Assembly (NCBI GenBank): GCA_903863195.1 | Contig: CAIPAY010000182.1 | Coordinates: 1 to 64,000, forward strand | Length of the DNA stretch: 64,000 nt | Source of the DNA: an uncultured Holophagaceae bacterium | GTDB lineage: Bacteria > Acidobacteriota > Holophagae > Holophagales > Holophagaceae | Direction of reading: 5' to 3' | Notes under the pieces: model-generated | The model's database searches: none | Seen by the model: the letters and a program-made list of their open reading frames with translations, nothing else | What the model was told of the DNA's origin: nothing | In this document: piece by piece, positions 17,816-26,072 of the stretch | How the letters are laid out: the number at the start of each line of letters is the position of its first letter | Position numbering within the stretch: the first letter of the stretch is position 1 | Made by a program: the position numbers and the translations under genes

Positions 17816-19624
17816 TCATCCTTCGGCGAACTGCAGCTTGTGCAGCCGGGCGTACTCGCCCTGGCGGGCCAGCAGGTCCTCGTGGGTGCCGACCTCGACG
17901 ATGCGGCCCTGCTTCATGGCGCAGATGCGCGTGGCCCGCTGGATGGTGCTGAGCCGGTGGGCGATGACCAGGGTGGTGCGGTTCTGCATGAGGGTCTCGA
18001 GGGCATCCTGCACCGCGCGCTCGCTCTCGGTGTCCAGGGCGCTGGTGGCCTCGTCCAGGATGAGGATGGGCGGATCCTGGAGCAGGGCGCGGGCGATCGC
18101 CAGGCGCTGGCGCTGGCCGCCGCTGAGGCTGGAGCCGGTCTCGGCCAGGGGCGTGTCGTAGCCCTTGGGCAGCGCCAGGATGAAGTCGTGGGCGTGGGCC
18201 TGTTTGGCCGCGGCGATCACGGCCTCACGGCTGGCCCGCAGGCCGTAGGCGATGTTGTCGTGCACCGTGTCCATGAAGAGCAGGGTCTCCTGGGTGACGA
18301 TGCCGATGGTCTTCCGCAGCTCCCGGGGGTTGAAGTCCCGGAGGTCGATGCCGTCCAGGGTGAGGCGACCGGCGGTGGGATCGAAGAAGCGGGGTACCAG
18401 GTTCACCAGGGTGGTCTTGCCGCCCCCGCTGCCGCCCACCAGGGCCACGGTCTCCCCGGCGCGCACATCGAGATCGATGCCGCTGAGGACTGCGTGTTTG
18501 CCGTCGTAGGTGAACGCAACGCCCTCAAAGCGCAGCAGGCCGGGGCGGGCGGGCACCGGCGTGGGGCTCGGGTTCTCGGGCAGCTCGGGCTGCCGGTCCA
18601 GCATGGTATAGACCCGGTCCAGGCTGGCCGAGGCCACCTGGATCTCGTTGTTGAGCTTGGTGAGGCGCCGGAGCGGGTCGTAGAGGGCGTAGATGCCCAG
18701 GATGTAGGCGAGGAAGTTCTCGGTGGTCAGGGTGCCGGACTTGAAGTGGCCCGAGGCGTAGGCGGCGAGGCTCGCGAGCAGAAGGCCGCCCACCAGCTCC
18801 ATGATCGGCGTGGACAGGGCCGAGGCCCGGGCGCTCTTCATGCCGAGGCGGTAGAGCTCCTGGTTCTGCACCTGGAAGCGGCCCACCTCGTAGGACTCCC
18901 GGGCGAAGGCCTGGACCACGCGGATGTTGCTGAAGACTTCCTTGAGGCGCTGGAGCAGGCGGCTGGAGGCCTCCTGGTTCCGGTGGTTCACGCTGCGGAT
19001 GCGCTGGCTCAGCCGCTTCACCGGGTAGACCACCAGGGGGCCGGCCAGGAACAGGGTGAGGCTCAGCTGCCAGTCCATGTAGAGCACCGTGGCCAGCATG
19101 GTGACCGCCACGCAGACCTCGCGCACCGCCTCGGCCAGCTGGTTGCTGGCGATGCCCTGCACGGCGCCCACGTCGCTGATGCTGCGGGTGATCAGCTCGC
19201 CCACCGGGTGTTTCTGGAAGAAGGCGGGCTCCTGGGCGAGGAAGTGGGCGAAGAGTCGCTCGCGGAGGGCCTGGGTGGCCCGGATGCCGCTGCGGACCAT
19301 GAGCAGGGTGCCGGAGTAGGTGAACAGTCCCTTCAGGGTGAAGAGGGACACGAGCAGCAGCGGCACCAGCAGGCCGCTGCTGCGCAGGACCGAGGCCTCG
19401 GGCAGGCGGGAGAGAGCCCAGGCGCGCAGGTGCTCCAGCTGGGCGAAGAGGCCGTGCTGTCCGGCGGGCAGGACATGGACCTTGCCGTCATCGAAGACGA
19501 ACTTGATGGAGGCGATCAGCGCCCCCTGGCACAGCCCGGCCAGGAGCAGCAGCAGCGAGGCCCCCGCGATGGTGGGCGCGTGGGTGCGGAGGTGGTCTTT
19601 GAAGAAGCGCAGGAGTCTCGACAT
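17816..19624 (-). CDS. msbA: ABC exporter with fused permease and ATPase domains (MsbA-type lipid flippase)
   Basis: 602 residues with six predicted membrane helices in residues about 15-320, then a nucleotide-binding domain. Walker A '[12 protein letters not shown]', Q-loop '[11 protein letters not shown]', signature '[16 protein letters not shown]', Walker B '[13 protein letters not shown]' and H-loop 'VIAHRLST' are all intact. The coupling region '[29 protein letters not shown]' is typical of MsbA, which flips lipid A core across the inner membrane; a general multidrug exporter is the alternative. The start has GGAG upstream. It lies between the TPR/HEAT protein (37-base gap) and queA. Confidence 0.88.
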   Translation of the reverse strand: MSRLLRFFKDHLRTHAPTIAGASLLLLLAGLCQGALIASIKFVFDDGKVHVLPAGQHGLFAQLEHLRAWALSRLPEASVLRSSGLLVPLLLVSLFTLKGLFTYSGTLLMVRSGIRATQALRERLFAHFLAQEPAFFQKHPVGELITRSISDVGAVQGIASNQLAEAVREVCVAVTMLATVLYMDWQLSLTLFLAGPLVVYPVKRLSQRIRSVNHRNQEASSRLLQRLKEVFSNIRVVQAFARESYEVGRFQVQNQELYRLGMKSARASALSTPIMELVGGLLLASLAAYASGHFKSGTLTTENFLAYILGIYALYDPLRRLTKLNNEIQVASASLDRVYTMLDRQPELPENPSPTPVPARPGLLRFEGVAFTYDGKHAVLSGIDLDVRAGETVALVGGSGGGKTTLVNLVPRFFDPTAGRLTLDGIDLRDFNPRELRKTIGIVTQETLLFMDTVHDNIAYGLRASREAVIAAAKQAHAHDFILALPKGYDTPLAETGSSLSGGQRQRLAIARALLQDPPILILDEATSALDTESERAVQDALETLMQNRTTLVIAHRLSTIQRATRICAMKQGRIVEVGTHEDLLARQGEYARLHKLQFAEG

Positions 19625-19661
19625 GTCTGACTCCAGCTTAGGGCTTCTTGGTGGATCGCGG

Positions 19662-20474
19662 CTATTCGACCGTCACCGTCACGGTGCTCTTGGTGTCGTC
19701 GAGGCTGAACAGCTCGGTCCCCTTGGGGGCGTTCAGCGCCTGGTCCATGATCCGGTCCAGGTCCACGCCCTTGCCCTTGGCCTGGCGCAGCTGCTCGTCT
19801 GAGAGGTAGCCGCCCACGGCCCGGGCGAGGCCCAGGGCCAGGCGCACCGTGAGGACGTCGGGCTTGCTCCGCTCCTTGATGCGCACCACCAGGAAGCGGC
19901 CCTGGGCGGGGCCGGCGGCCTGGGGCTGGGCGCCCATGCCGAGAAGGGCCAGGCGGCAGGCCTCGGAGGAGAGGTTGGCGCTCAGCCCCGCCTGCAGCAC
20001 CGGCACGGCCCGGCTGTCCCGGCGCTTGGCGAGCTGCAGGGCCGCGGCGATGCGGACCTCTTCGCGCTCATCCGCAAGGGCGCTGACCAGCCCCGGGGTC
20101 GCGGCGGGGTTGTCCCACTGGCGGATGCCCCAGCACCGCACGCGGTTCAGCCGGGCCTCCTTGCCGAGCAGGCGCTGGTCGGGGTGTCGGGACAGGAACT
20201 CCGCATAGGCGTCGATGGCTTCGTCCCAGCGCCGATCCTGCTCCAGGCTGGCGGCCAGCCAGTAGCGCGCGTCGGCGGCCCTGGTGGTGGCGGGGAACTC
20301 CCGGAGCAGGGTGCGGTAGGCCTGGGCCGCTTCGTACCAGCGCTGGGCATAGCGCAGGTCGCGGCCCTGCTGGAACAGCTGCTCCGCGTGGTTCTCAGAG
20401 GCGGCGCCGAAGGCGGGCTCCGGCGCCGTGATCTTGACCAGGGCCGGCACCACCAGCAGGAAGACTGGCATCAT
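19662..20474 (-). CDS. Exported TPR/HEAT-repeat protein of the sigma-factor operon
   Basis: 270 residues. The ATG at 20474 overlaps the preceding gene's TGA in an ATGA arrangement, and GGGGAG lies upstream; the ORF-track extension belongs to the other frame. A signal-like N-terminus (MMPVFLLVVPALVK) is followed by TPRs ('AEQLFQQGRDLRYAQRWYEAAQAYRTLLREFP', 'ADARYWLAASLEQDRRWDEAIDAYAEFLSRHP') and a HEAT-like part ('VSALADEREEVRIAAALQLAKRRDSRAVPVLQAGL'). The C-terminus ends in a Thr/Val strand STVTVTVE. Probably periplasmic and translationally coupled to the anti-sigma-like gene; specific role unknown. Confidence 0.72.
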   Translation of the reverse strand: MMPVFLLVVPALVKITAPEPAFGAASENHAEQLFQQGRDLRYAQRWYEAAQAYRTLLREFPATTRAADARYWLAASLEQDRRWDEAIDAYAEFLSRHPDQRLLGKEARLNRVRCWGIRQWDNPAATPGLVSALADEREEVRIAAALQLAKRRDSRAVPVLQAGLSANLSSEACRLALLGMGAQPQAAGPAQGRFLVVRIKERSKPDVLTVRLALGLARAVGGYLSDEQLRQAKGKGVDLDRIMDQALNAPKGTELFSLDDTKSTVTVTVE

Positions 20475-21163
20475 GCGCCGTCTCCCCGGAGGCGGCGTTC
20501 CATGCGCTCGGACTCGGTCTCGAGGTTGTGGGCCGCAGCCCACTGGCGTAGGGCCTGGGCCCGCTCCACGGGCAGGCAGTTGTCTTCGAAGGCGACCTCG
20601 GAGAGCCAGGCATGGAGGCTGGCGCGGATCACTTCCGCCTCCTGGAGAGGGGCGCCCTGGGCGGCGAGCTGGTGGCTGGCCTCGAGCAGCGCCACGGCCA
20701 TCTCGCGCTCCTGGCGGCGATCCTCCTCGCCCTTCAGGCACAGGTTGGGGTTCTGCTCGAAGTCCTGGAGGAGGGTGGTGCTCTGCTGGAAGAAGGCGAT
20801 CCAGGCGCGGTCCTGGGTCCGCTTCTGGGCCAGGGATTCCAGGCGGGCGGTGTCCCGGGCCAGGGTCCGGATGGACTGGATCCGCTGGACCGTGAAGGCG
20901 GCGGGGATGAGGGCCACCAGCAGGACGGCGGCGGCGGCCAGGCTCCAGGAGCCGGTCCAGCGGGCTCGGGGGGCTGGCGCCAGGTCAGCGGCCAGCTCGG
21001 GCCCGTGGCTGGTCAGGGCCAGGTGCAGCTCCAGCAGGCCCGCCAGCTCCGCCTGGATCGCGGTGTCCTCGGGCCAGAGCTCGGGCTGCTCGAGGAGCTC
21101 GAAGAGCCGGTCCTCGTCCAGGGGGCTGGAGTCGGGGCGCTGGGGGTCGAAGGGGGAGGTCAT
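20471..21163 (-). CDS. Probable anti-sigma factor (single membrane helix)
   Basis: 230 residues from the ATG at 21163, which overlaps the sigma-factor stop (ATGA). Acidic N-terminal cytoplasmic part ('DEDRLFELLEQPELWPEDTAIQAELAGLLELHLAL'), one membrane helix ('SWSLAAAAVLLVALIPAAFTV') and a C-terminal predicted coiled or helical domain ('LARDTARLESLAQKRTQDRAWIAFF'). No zinc anti-sigma HxxxCxxC motif was seen, so the call rests on topology and on its position directly after an ECF-type sigma gene. It is followed, also by ATGA overlap, by the TPR/HEAT protein. The ORF-track start 25 codons upstream overlaps the sigma gene and is not favoured. Confidence 0.6.
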   Translation of the reverse strand: MTSPFDPQRPDSSPLDEDRLFELLEQPELWPEDTAIQAELAGLLELHLALTSHGPELAADLAPAPRARWTGSWSLAAAAVLLVALIPAAFTVQRIQSIRTLARDTARLESLAQKRTQDRAWIAFFQQSTTLLQDFEQNPNLCLKGEEDRRQEREMAVALLEASHQLAAQGAPLQEAEVIRASLHAWLSEVAFEDNCLPVERAQALRQWAAAHNLETESERMERRLRGDGA

Positions 21164-21750
21164 GGCTGGGGTCCAAGGTTCTTGCGGAGTTTCTGGAGGC
21201 TCTGGAACAGGGTGGCTTTCACGGTCCCCTCGGCGCACCCGAGCTCCTGGGCGATCTTTTTCACGGGGTGCTCATGCACGTAGTAGGCGGTCACCATGGC
21301 CCGCTGGCGGGGGGTCAGGCCCTCCAGGGCTCCGCGCAGAGCCTGCAGTCGCCGACTTTGGTCCACGGATTCCCAGGGTGAAGCCTGGTGGGGATCGGGT
21401 GCGTCAAAGGTCTCGGGAGGGGATACCTCTCGACCTCTTCTACGCAGGTGGTCCGTCGCCGCATTAGCCGCCAACGTAAAAAGCCAGGCAGCCACCGGCC
21501 GACCCTCTTCAAACCGTTGACAATGCTGGAGGCACTTAAGAAAAACCTCCTGAGCCAGCTCCTGTACGACCCCGGCCTCGCCCTGGAGGCGCCGGTGCAG
21601 GAAGGCGAAGAGGGGCCGCTCGAACCGGGCCATGAGGTGGGCTAGGGCCTCCTCCCGGCCCGCCTTCAGCTGGGCCATCCAGTATTCGGGGGTCGGCTCC
21701 TCCGGCGCCGTGAGGCCGCCGCCCGGGGAGAGGGAGAGCGCCGGGTTCAT
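21160..21750 (-). CDS. ECF-type RNA polymerase sigma factor
   Basis: 196 residues. Region 2: 'LMARFERPLFAFLHRRLQGEAGVVQELAQEVFLKCLQHCQRFEEGRPVAAWLFTLAANAATDHLRRR'. Region 4: 'LRGALEGLTPRQRAMVTAYYVHEHPVKKIAQELGCAEGTVKATLFQSLQKLRKNL', a clear helix-turn-helix. It would direct RNA polymerase to an unknown regulon. The ATG at 21750 overlaps the upstream lipoprotein stop, and its own stop overlaps the anti-sigma-like start, so all four genes (lipoprotein, sigma, anti-sigma, TPR/HEAT) look translationally coupled. The ORF-track start at 22155 lies deep in the lipoprotein gene and is rejected. Confidence 0.9.
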   Translation of the reverse strand: MNPALSLSPGGGLTAPEEPTPEYWMAQLKAGREEALAHLMARFERPLFAFLHRRLQGEAGVVQELAQEVFLKCLQHCQRFEEGRPVAAWLFTLAANAATDHLRRRGREVSPPETFDAPDPHQASPWESVDQSRRLQALRGALEGLTPRQRAMVTAYYVHEHPVKKIAQELGCAEGTVKATLFQSLQKLRKNLGPQP

Positions 21751-22757
21751 GCCTTGGGGCCCCGGCTCAGGGTCGGGAACGTGAGCCCGGACTGGCCCAG
21801 CTTCTCCATCACCAGCTTGAGCTGCTCGGCCGTGAGGCTGCAGCGCAGGCCGACCCGCCGCTTCTCCTGCAGCAGCTCCGGGGTCGAGCCGGGCGTGGAC
21901 TGCACGGCGTTGGCCGCGGCCACCAGACGCTGCAGCCACGGGGTCACCTGGTTGATGCCTTCGGGGGTGCCCGCCAGGGCCAGCTCGAACTGCAGGGGCT
22001 GGCCCGGCTCGGCCCCCGGGGTGATGCCCCAGAAGAGGGCCTTGACCCCCTGGGGCAGGTCCTTCACGAAGCTGCCTGCAAGGTTCTGGCGCAGGGTTCC
22101 CAGCAGGGCGTCCGGCTGGATGAAGCCCTGGAAGGGCGCGCGGGGGCTGATCCACTCCGCCGCCAGCGCCGCATCCGGCTGGGAGCTGAGGCCCTCCTTG
22201 GCGGCCATGCGGGTCAGGGACTCCAGGGCGCCGATCCAGATCTGGCCCTTCTCGTCGCTGGCGGCCCGGATGTGCGCCTTGGTGCCATGGGTCTCGAAGT
22301 CGAGGATGACGTGCAGGGGCCAGTCCCGGCCCTGGAGGCGGAGGCTGCCCTCCTGGGGGAAGGACTCGGCCAGGGCGGCCACCAGCGCGGCAGGATCCCG
22401 GAACTGGTTGAGCTGGATCACGACGTGCTCAAGCCCCTTCTGGAGGGTGGCCTCCGCCTGCTGGGGCACCCCGACGACATGGAAGGTGACCCGGCCCGTC
22501 TCGGTGCGGGGGTTGATGTGCGCCTTCTGCAGGAAGATCTCCAGCGCCCGCTCGACCATGGGATCCCGGCCGAGTAGGCCCTGAACCTCCTTGTGGGTCA
22601 GGACCCAGCCGGCCTCGCCGCTGAAGGCCAGCACGCTGTCCGCGGGGGCGGACTGCACCCACCCGGGCACCCGCACCTTGGGTCGGCAGGAGCTGGCAAA
22701 GGGCAGGCACACCAGAGCCACCGCGGCGGGGATCAGCATGACTGCGGGGCGTCGCAT
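21747..22757 (-). CDS. Lipoprotein of unknown function upstream of an ECF sigma factor
   Basis: 336 residues with signal peptide and lipobox 'LPFASSC'. The mature protein begins RPKVRVPGWVQSAPADSVLAFSGEAGW and resembles acidobacterial exported proteins that monitor or titrate something through an alpha/beta repeat pair; no named family was recognised. The start is supported by AGGAG. It is the first gene of the sigma/anti-sigma cluster and overlaps the sigma start by 4 bases. The position suggests that the lipoprotein either feeds the signal for the sigma factor or belongs to its output. Confidence 0.7.
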   Translation of the reverse strand: MRRPAVMLIPAAVALVCLPFASSCRPKVRVPGWVQSAPADSVLAFSGEAGWVLTHKEVQGLLGRDPMVERALEIFLQKAHINPRTETGRVTFHVVGVPQQAEATLQKGLEHVVIQLNQFRDPAALVAALAESFPQEGSLRLQGRDWPLHVILDFETHGTKAHIRAASDEKGQIWIGALESLTRMAAKEGLSSQPDAALAAEWISPRAPFQGFIQPDALLGTLRQNLAGSFVKDLPQGVKALFWGITPGAEPGQPLQFELALAGTPEGINQVTPWLQRLVAAANAVQSTPGSTPELLQEKRRVGLRCSLTAEQLKLVMEKLGQSGLTFPTLSRGPKA

Positions 22758-22806
22758 GGGGGCTCCTGGAGGGGCTACGCAGGGGCAGGATATTTGTTTA
22801 TTCCAA

Positions 22807-24591
22807 TCAGCCCAAGGCCCGGAGGGCGGCGGGCAGGTGGGGGCTGCGCAGGATCTGCTGTTGTTCCGCCTCGGAGAGCAGGCCCCAGATCCTCAGGGCC
22901 GATTCCCGGGGGGTCTTGGGGTTCAGCAGCAGCTCGGACATGATCGCGGCGTGGGCCATCAGCACCGGGTGCCCCGCGATCTGGCTGAGCACACTGCGCG
23001 GGGTGAGCTTGTTCCGCGCCAGGCGCAGGAGGATGCCTGGATCCAGCTGGCGGTCAGCCACCATCCGGAGGAGGGTCTCCTCGTCCTGCAGCACTTCCTG
23101 GGGCAGGTGGCGCATGAGCTCCCCGCCGGATGTGCGCAGGGCCGTGATGCGGTCGGCCACGGGCATGGCCTGGTAGAGCGAGCGGAGCGTCTCGAGGGCC
23201 CGCCGCTTGACCTCCAGGTGCAGCACCCGGGGATCCCGCAGGACCTCGATGAGGGCCTTGCTGCCGGCCAGCCGGCCGAGGAGGCGGAGGGCCGAGGCTT
23301 CCGACAGGCCGGGGTGGTGGACCAGGGCCTCGGCCACCAGGGCCTCCCCGGACCAGGCCTGGTGCGCAGCCACCACCTCTGCACGCTCCCGGGAGAAGGC
23401 CGGGAGCGTGGAGGCCAGCAGCCGCGGAGTCAGGGCCGGATTTTCCAGGGCGAGCCGGAAGACCTGGGGGTCGGGATCCTTCAGCACCTGGCTGATCTGC
23501 TCTTCCTGGGTGGCCTGGGTGGCGAGGAAGACCCGCTCCTCCAGCGTGGCCCAGCGGCCTTCCTCGCCCCGCTCGGGCAGCGCGGACGCGAGGCCCGAGC
23601 GCTGTCGCTGGAGGCGGTCGTAGAAGTACTTCACGATGCGGAGGAGGTGCGGCGCGTGGCGCTTCGCCCAGAAGGTGATGAACTGGTACTCGCTCTCGTC
23701 CAGCTGCGTGAACAGGCTCACGATCCGCCGCAGGCTAGAGGGGTCCTTGGCGCCCAGCTCCAGCACCGCCACCAGCTGCTGGGACAGGGCTGCCCGCCGG
23801 CTCAGGTCGCCGGGACAGCCGGGGGCCTCCTGCAGGCTCTGCCGCACAGGATCGCGGAAGTACCAGCGGGCCTCGGCGTAGATCTCCTCGAAAAAGGCCG
23901 CCTCGTCGGACTGGGCCAGGGCCTGGCAGACCAGGTCCTCGGACACCAGCGGGTTCTGGAGCGCCGCATGGCGGAGCTCCGCATCCGCGTCCACCAGAAA
24001 GGTGAGCAGCTCGTCCGGCTGGGCTGTCTGCCGCGCCTGGCCGAGCCGCCGGGAACGATCGAGCTCCTTCGCCATCAGCTGGTCCGGCAGGGGGGCCGGC
24101 AGGGCGGCCAGGGCCTCCCAGTCCGGATGCTCAGGCGGAAGCGCCGGCAGCTCCTGGGTGGTCCCGGTCGCGGTGACCGTCTTGGCCAGCTGCTTCGCAA
24201 GGAGCTTGGCGACGGGCTTCAGGCCGGCGTTGAGCTGGGAGTAGAGAGCCTTCACTGACTCGGCGCGCTCGGCCTTTTCCTCAGCGGGAGCCTTGTCCAT
24301 CTCCCGCATCTGATCGAAGAGCGACACGACCATCTCCAGGTCGCGGCGGATGGCTTCGGGGGTGGCCTCATTCTCGGCCACGCCCAGCAGGATGGGCCAG
24401 TGGGCCAGCCAGTGGGGCGTGCGGGCCATGACCGTGAGCAGCCGCGGCGAGGCCAGGGTGCGCGCCAGCCCCTCGAGCATGTGGATCTGGCTCTCGGAGG
24501 GGAGCTGGGAGCGCACCAGGGCCAGGTGCCTGAAGTGGACCCTCTCCGACTCGCCCAGGGACTCCAGGAATTCGGACTCCCGTGTGCTCAC
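22807..24591 (-). CDS. Large HEAT-like repeat protein of unknown function
   Basis: 594 residues, GTG start preceded by GGAGGGG at suitable spacing. No signal peptide or membrane segment. Helical repeats are visible across the chain: 'LVDADAELRHAALQNPLVSEDLVCQAL', 'LKDPDPQVFRLALENPALTPRLLASTL', 'MVADRQLDPGILLRLARNKLTPRSVLSQI' and 'MSELLLNPKTPRESALRIWGLLSEAEQQQILRSPHLPAALRAL'. The 'NP.(T/L)...A' pattern resembles HEAT/DUF2336-type repeats often found in delta-proteobacteria and acidobacteria. Likely a cytoplasmic scaffold. It sits 13 bases downstream of the HisA-like gene. Confidence 0.6.
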   Translation of the reverse strand: MSTRESEFLESLGESERVHFRHLALVRSQLPSESQIHMLEGLARTLASPRLLTVMARTPHWLAHWPILLGVAENEATPEAIRRDLEMVVSLFDQMREMDKAPAEEKAERAESVKALYSQLNAGLKPVAKLLAKQLAKTVTATGTTQELPALPPEHPDWEALAALPAPLPDQLMAKELDRSRRLGQARQTAQPDELLTFLVDADAELRHAALQNPLVSEDLVCQALAQSDEAAFFEEIYAEARWYFRDPVRQSLQEAPGCPGDLSRRAALSQQLVAVLELGAKDPSSLRRIVSLFTQLDESEYQFITFWAKRHAPHLLRIVKYFYDRLQRQRSGLASALPERGEEGRWATLEERVFLATQATQEEQISQVLKDPDPQVFRLALENPALTPRLLASTLPAFSRERAEVVAAHQAWSGEALVAEALVHHPGLSEASALRLLGRLAGSKALIEVLRDPRVLHLEVKRRALETLRSLYQAMPVADRITALRTSGGELMRHLPQEVLQDEETLLRMVADRQLDPGILLRLARNKLTPRSVLSQIAGHPVLMAHAAIMSELLLNPKTPRESALRIWGLLSEAEQQQILRSPHLPAALRALG

Positions 24592-24604
24592 GGCCCCTCC
24601 CGGA

Positions 24605-25321
24605 TCAGGCGCAGGTGGCCTGGAGGAAGGCGAGGAGCCGGGGGTCCTGCCGGAACAGCACCGCGTCCACCAGCCCGCCCTTCAGGCTCGGGTGGGTGGC
24701 CAGCGTGTCCAGGTGGGTGGGAAGAGTGAGGCTGCCGCCCATGATCAGGGGCAGGCCTGTCGCGGTCGCCAGCTCATCCGCGGTCTGGAAGTCCGGCAGC
24801 GCGTCGGCATCTTCGGGAAGATCCACGAAGAGCAGGCGGCGGAAGCCGTAGGCCTTGGCCCGCTGAGCCAGCTCCAGGGCGCTCATGGGAGTGGTGTCCA
24901 CCCAGCCGGAGCGATGGACCTTGCCTCCCCGGGCGTCGATGGCGGCGACCAGGTTGTTCTGGAAGCGGGCCATGAGCTGCTCGGAGACCATGGGGGACTT
25001 GTGGAGGATGGTGCCGGCCACCAGCCAGCTGGCGCCGAGATCGAGGAAGAACTGAGCCTGATCGGAGCTGCGGATGCCCCCGGCGACCTGGAGGCAGACC
25101 TTCCGGTCCCGGGCCCGGCAGCGCTGGAGGACCTGGCCGATGATGTCGCGGTTGTTGCCCTTGCCCAGGGCCGCGTCGACATCCACGAGGGCCAGGCGGG
25201 TGGCGCCCTCGTCGATGAGCCGGTCAGCCAGCTCCTGCGGACTTTCCACACAGGACGATGCCGCCATGGCGGTGGAGACCACACGGCCGTTCTGGAGGTT
25301 CAAGGTAGGGTAGATCTTCAA
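24605..25321 (-). CDS. HisA-like TIM-barrel protein lacking the first catalytic aspartate
   Basis: 238 residues, close to HisA length. 'KIYPTLNLQNGRVVSTAMA', 'ADRLIDEGATRLALVDVDAALGKGNNRDII', 'CLQVAGGIRSSDQAQFFLDLGASWLVAGT', 'VAAIDARGGKVHRSGW' and 'LPLIMGGSLTLPTHL' follow the HisA (phosphoribosylformimino-AICAR-P isomerase) pattern, including both phosphate-binding strands. However the N-terminal motif, normally P-A-I-D-L, reads P-T-L-N-L, so the first catalytic Asp is Asn; the second (AIDARGG) is present. No other histidine genes are near: it lies between rnc and a HEAT protein. Either a true HisA with an unusual active site or a paralogue of different function. Confidence 0.72.
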   Translation of the reverse strand: MKIYPTLNLQNGRVVSTAMAASSCVESPQELADRLIDEGATRLALVDVDAALGKGNNRDIIGQVLQRCRARDRKVCLQVAGGIRSSDQAQFFLDLGASWLVAGTILHKSPMVSEQLMARFQNNLVAAIDARGGKVHRSGWVDTTPMSALELAQRAKAYGFRRLLFVDLPEDADALPDFQTADELATATGLPLIMGGSLTLPTHLDTLATHPSLKGGLVDAVLFRQDPRLLAFLQATCA

Positions 25322-25361
25322 GCGCTCACCTTGGGCGACAGGCCAATGGGAGTGTAACGCA

Positions 25362-26072
25362 TCAGGAGGGGGACCGCGCCGCGATCAGGTCCAGCAGCTT
25401 TCGGGCGGCGTCGCTTTCGGCCCGCTTGCGCGTGAGGCCTTCCGCCTCGGCCGAGAGCTCGCCGATGGCGGCCCGCATAGTGAAGCGGGGCGCGTGGCCG
25501 GGTCCGGCCTGCCCAGCCTGGGTGTAGACCGGTGCGGCGAGGCCGAGCCGGGCTGCGGTCTCCTGGAGGTGGGTCTTGGGATCCCGCTGGGTGAGGGTGT
25601 CCGCCCGGGCTGTCCGGACGCCCTCAAGGAAGCGCGCCTCGACCAGCACCTTCACCGTGGCATCGGCATCCGCGCCAGCGGCGTGGGCATCGAGGTAGAT
25701 CGCCGCGAGCAGGGCCTCCAGGGCATCCGCCAGGGGCTTGGGACCCATGGGCGGCGCTTTGCGCGGGTGGGAGGCGCTCAGGAGCTTGTCCAGGCCCAGG
25801 TCCAGGGCCCAGGCCGAGAGGGACTCGGTGCAGACCAGCAGGCCCCGGAGCTTGCTCATGGGGCCCTCCTGCCAGTCCGGGTGGGCTTCGAAGAGGATTC
25901 GGGCCATGGTGAAGTTGAGCAGGGCGTCCCCGAGGAACTCCAGGCGCTGGTTATCTTGCCCCTTGGTGGCCGAGGCGTGGGTGAGCGCCTCCACCAGGAA
26001 GGCCCGGTTGGAAAAGGTGTAGGCCAGGCGGGTCTCGAGAGCATCCTGGCCGCTGGTCTGCCTGGCGCGCAT
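25362..26072 (-). CDS. rnc: Ribonuclease III
   Basis: 236 residues. Endonuclease domain with signature 'NQRLEFLGDALLNFTMARILFE', which contains catalytic Glu and Asp, and 'LADALEALLAAIYLDA' with the second acidic pair. A C-terminal double-stranded RNA-binding domain follows ('DPKTHLQETAARLG', 'GELSAEAEGLTRKRAESDAARKLLDLI'). RNase III processes rRNA and structured RNAs. Its start codon shares one base with the stop of the upstream kinase (TGATG), implying translational coupling; elsewhere rnc is usually next to era, acpP or lepB. Confidence 0.94.
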   Translation of the reverse strand: MRARQTSGQDALETRLAYTFSNRAFLVEALTHASATKGQDNQRLEFLGDALLNFTMARILFEAHPDWQEGPMSKLRGLLVCTESLSAWALDLGLDKLLSASHPRKAPPMGPKPLADALEALLAAIYLDAHAAGADADATVKVLVEARFLEGVRTARADTLTQRDPKTHLQETAARLGLAAPVYTQAGQAGPGHAPRFTMRAAIGELSAEAEGLTRKRAESDAARKLLDLIAARSPS

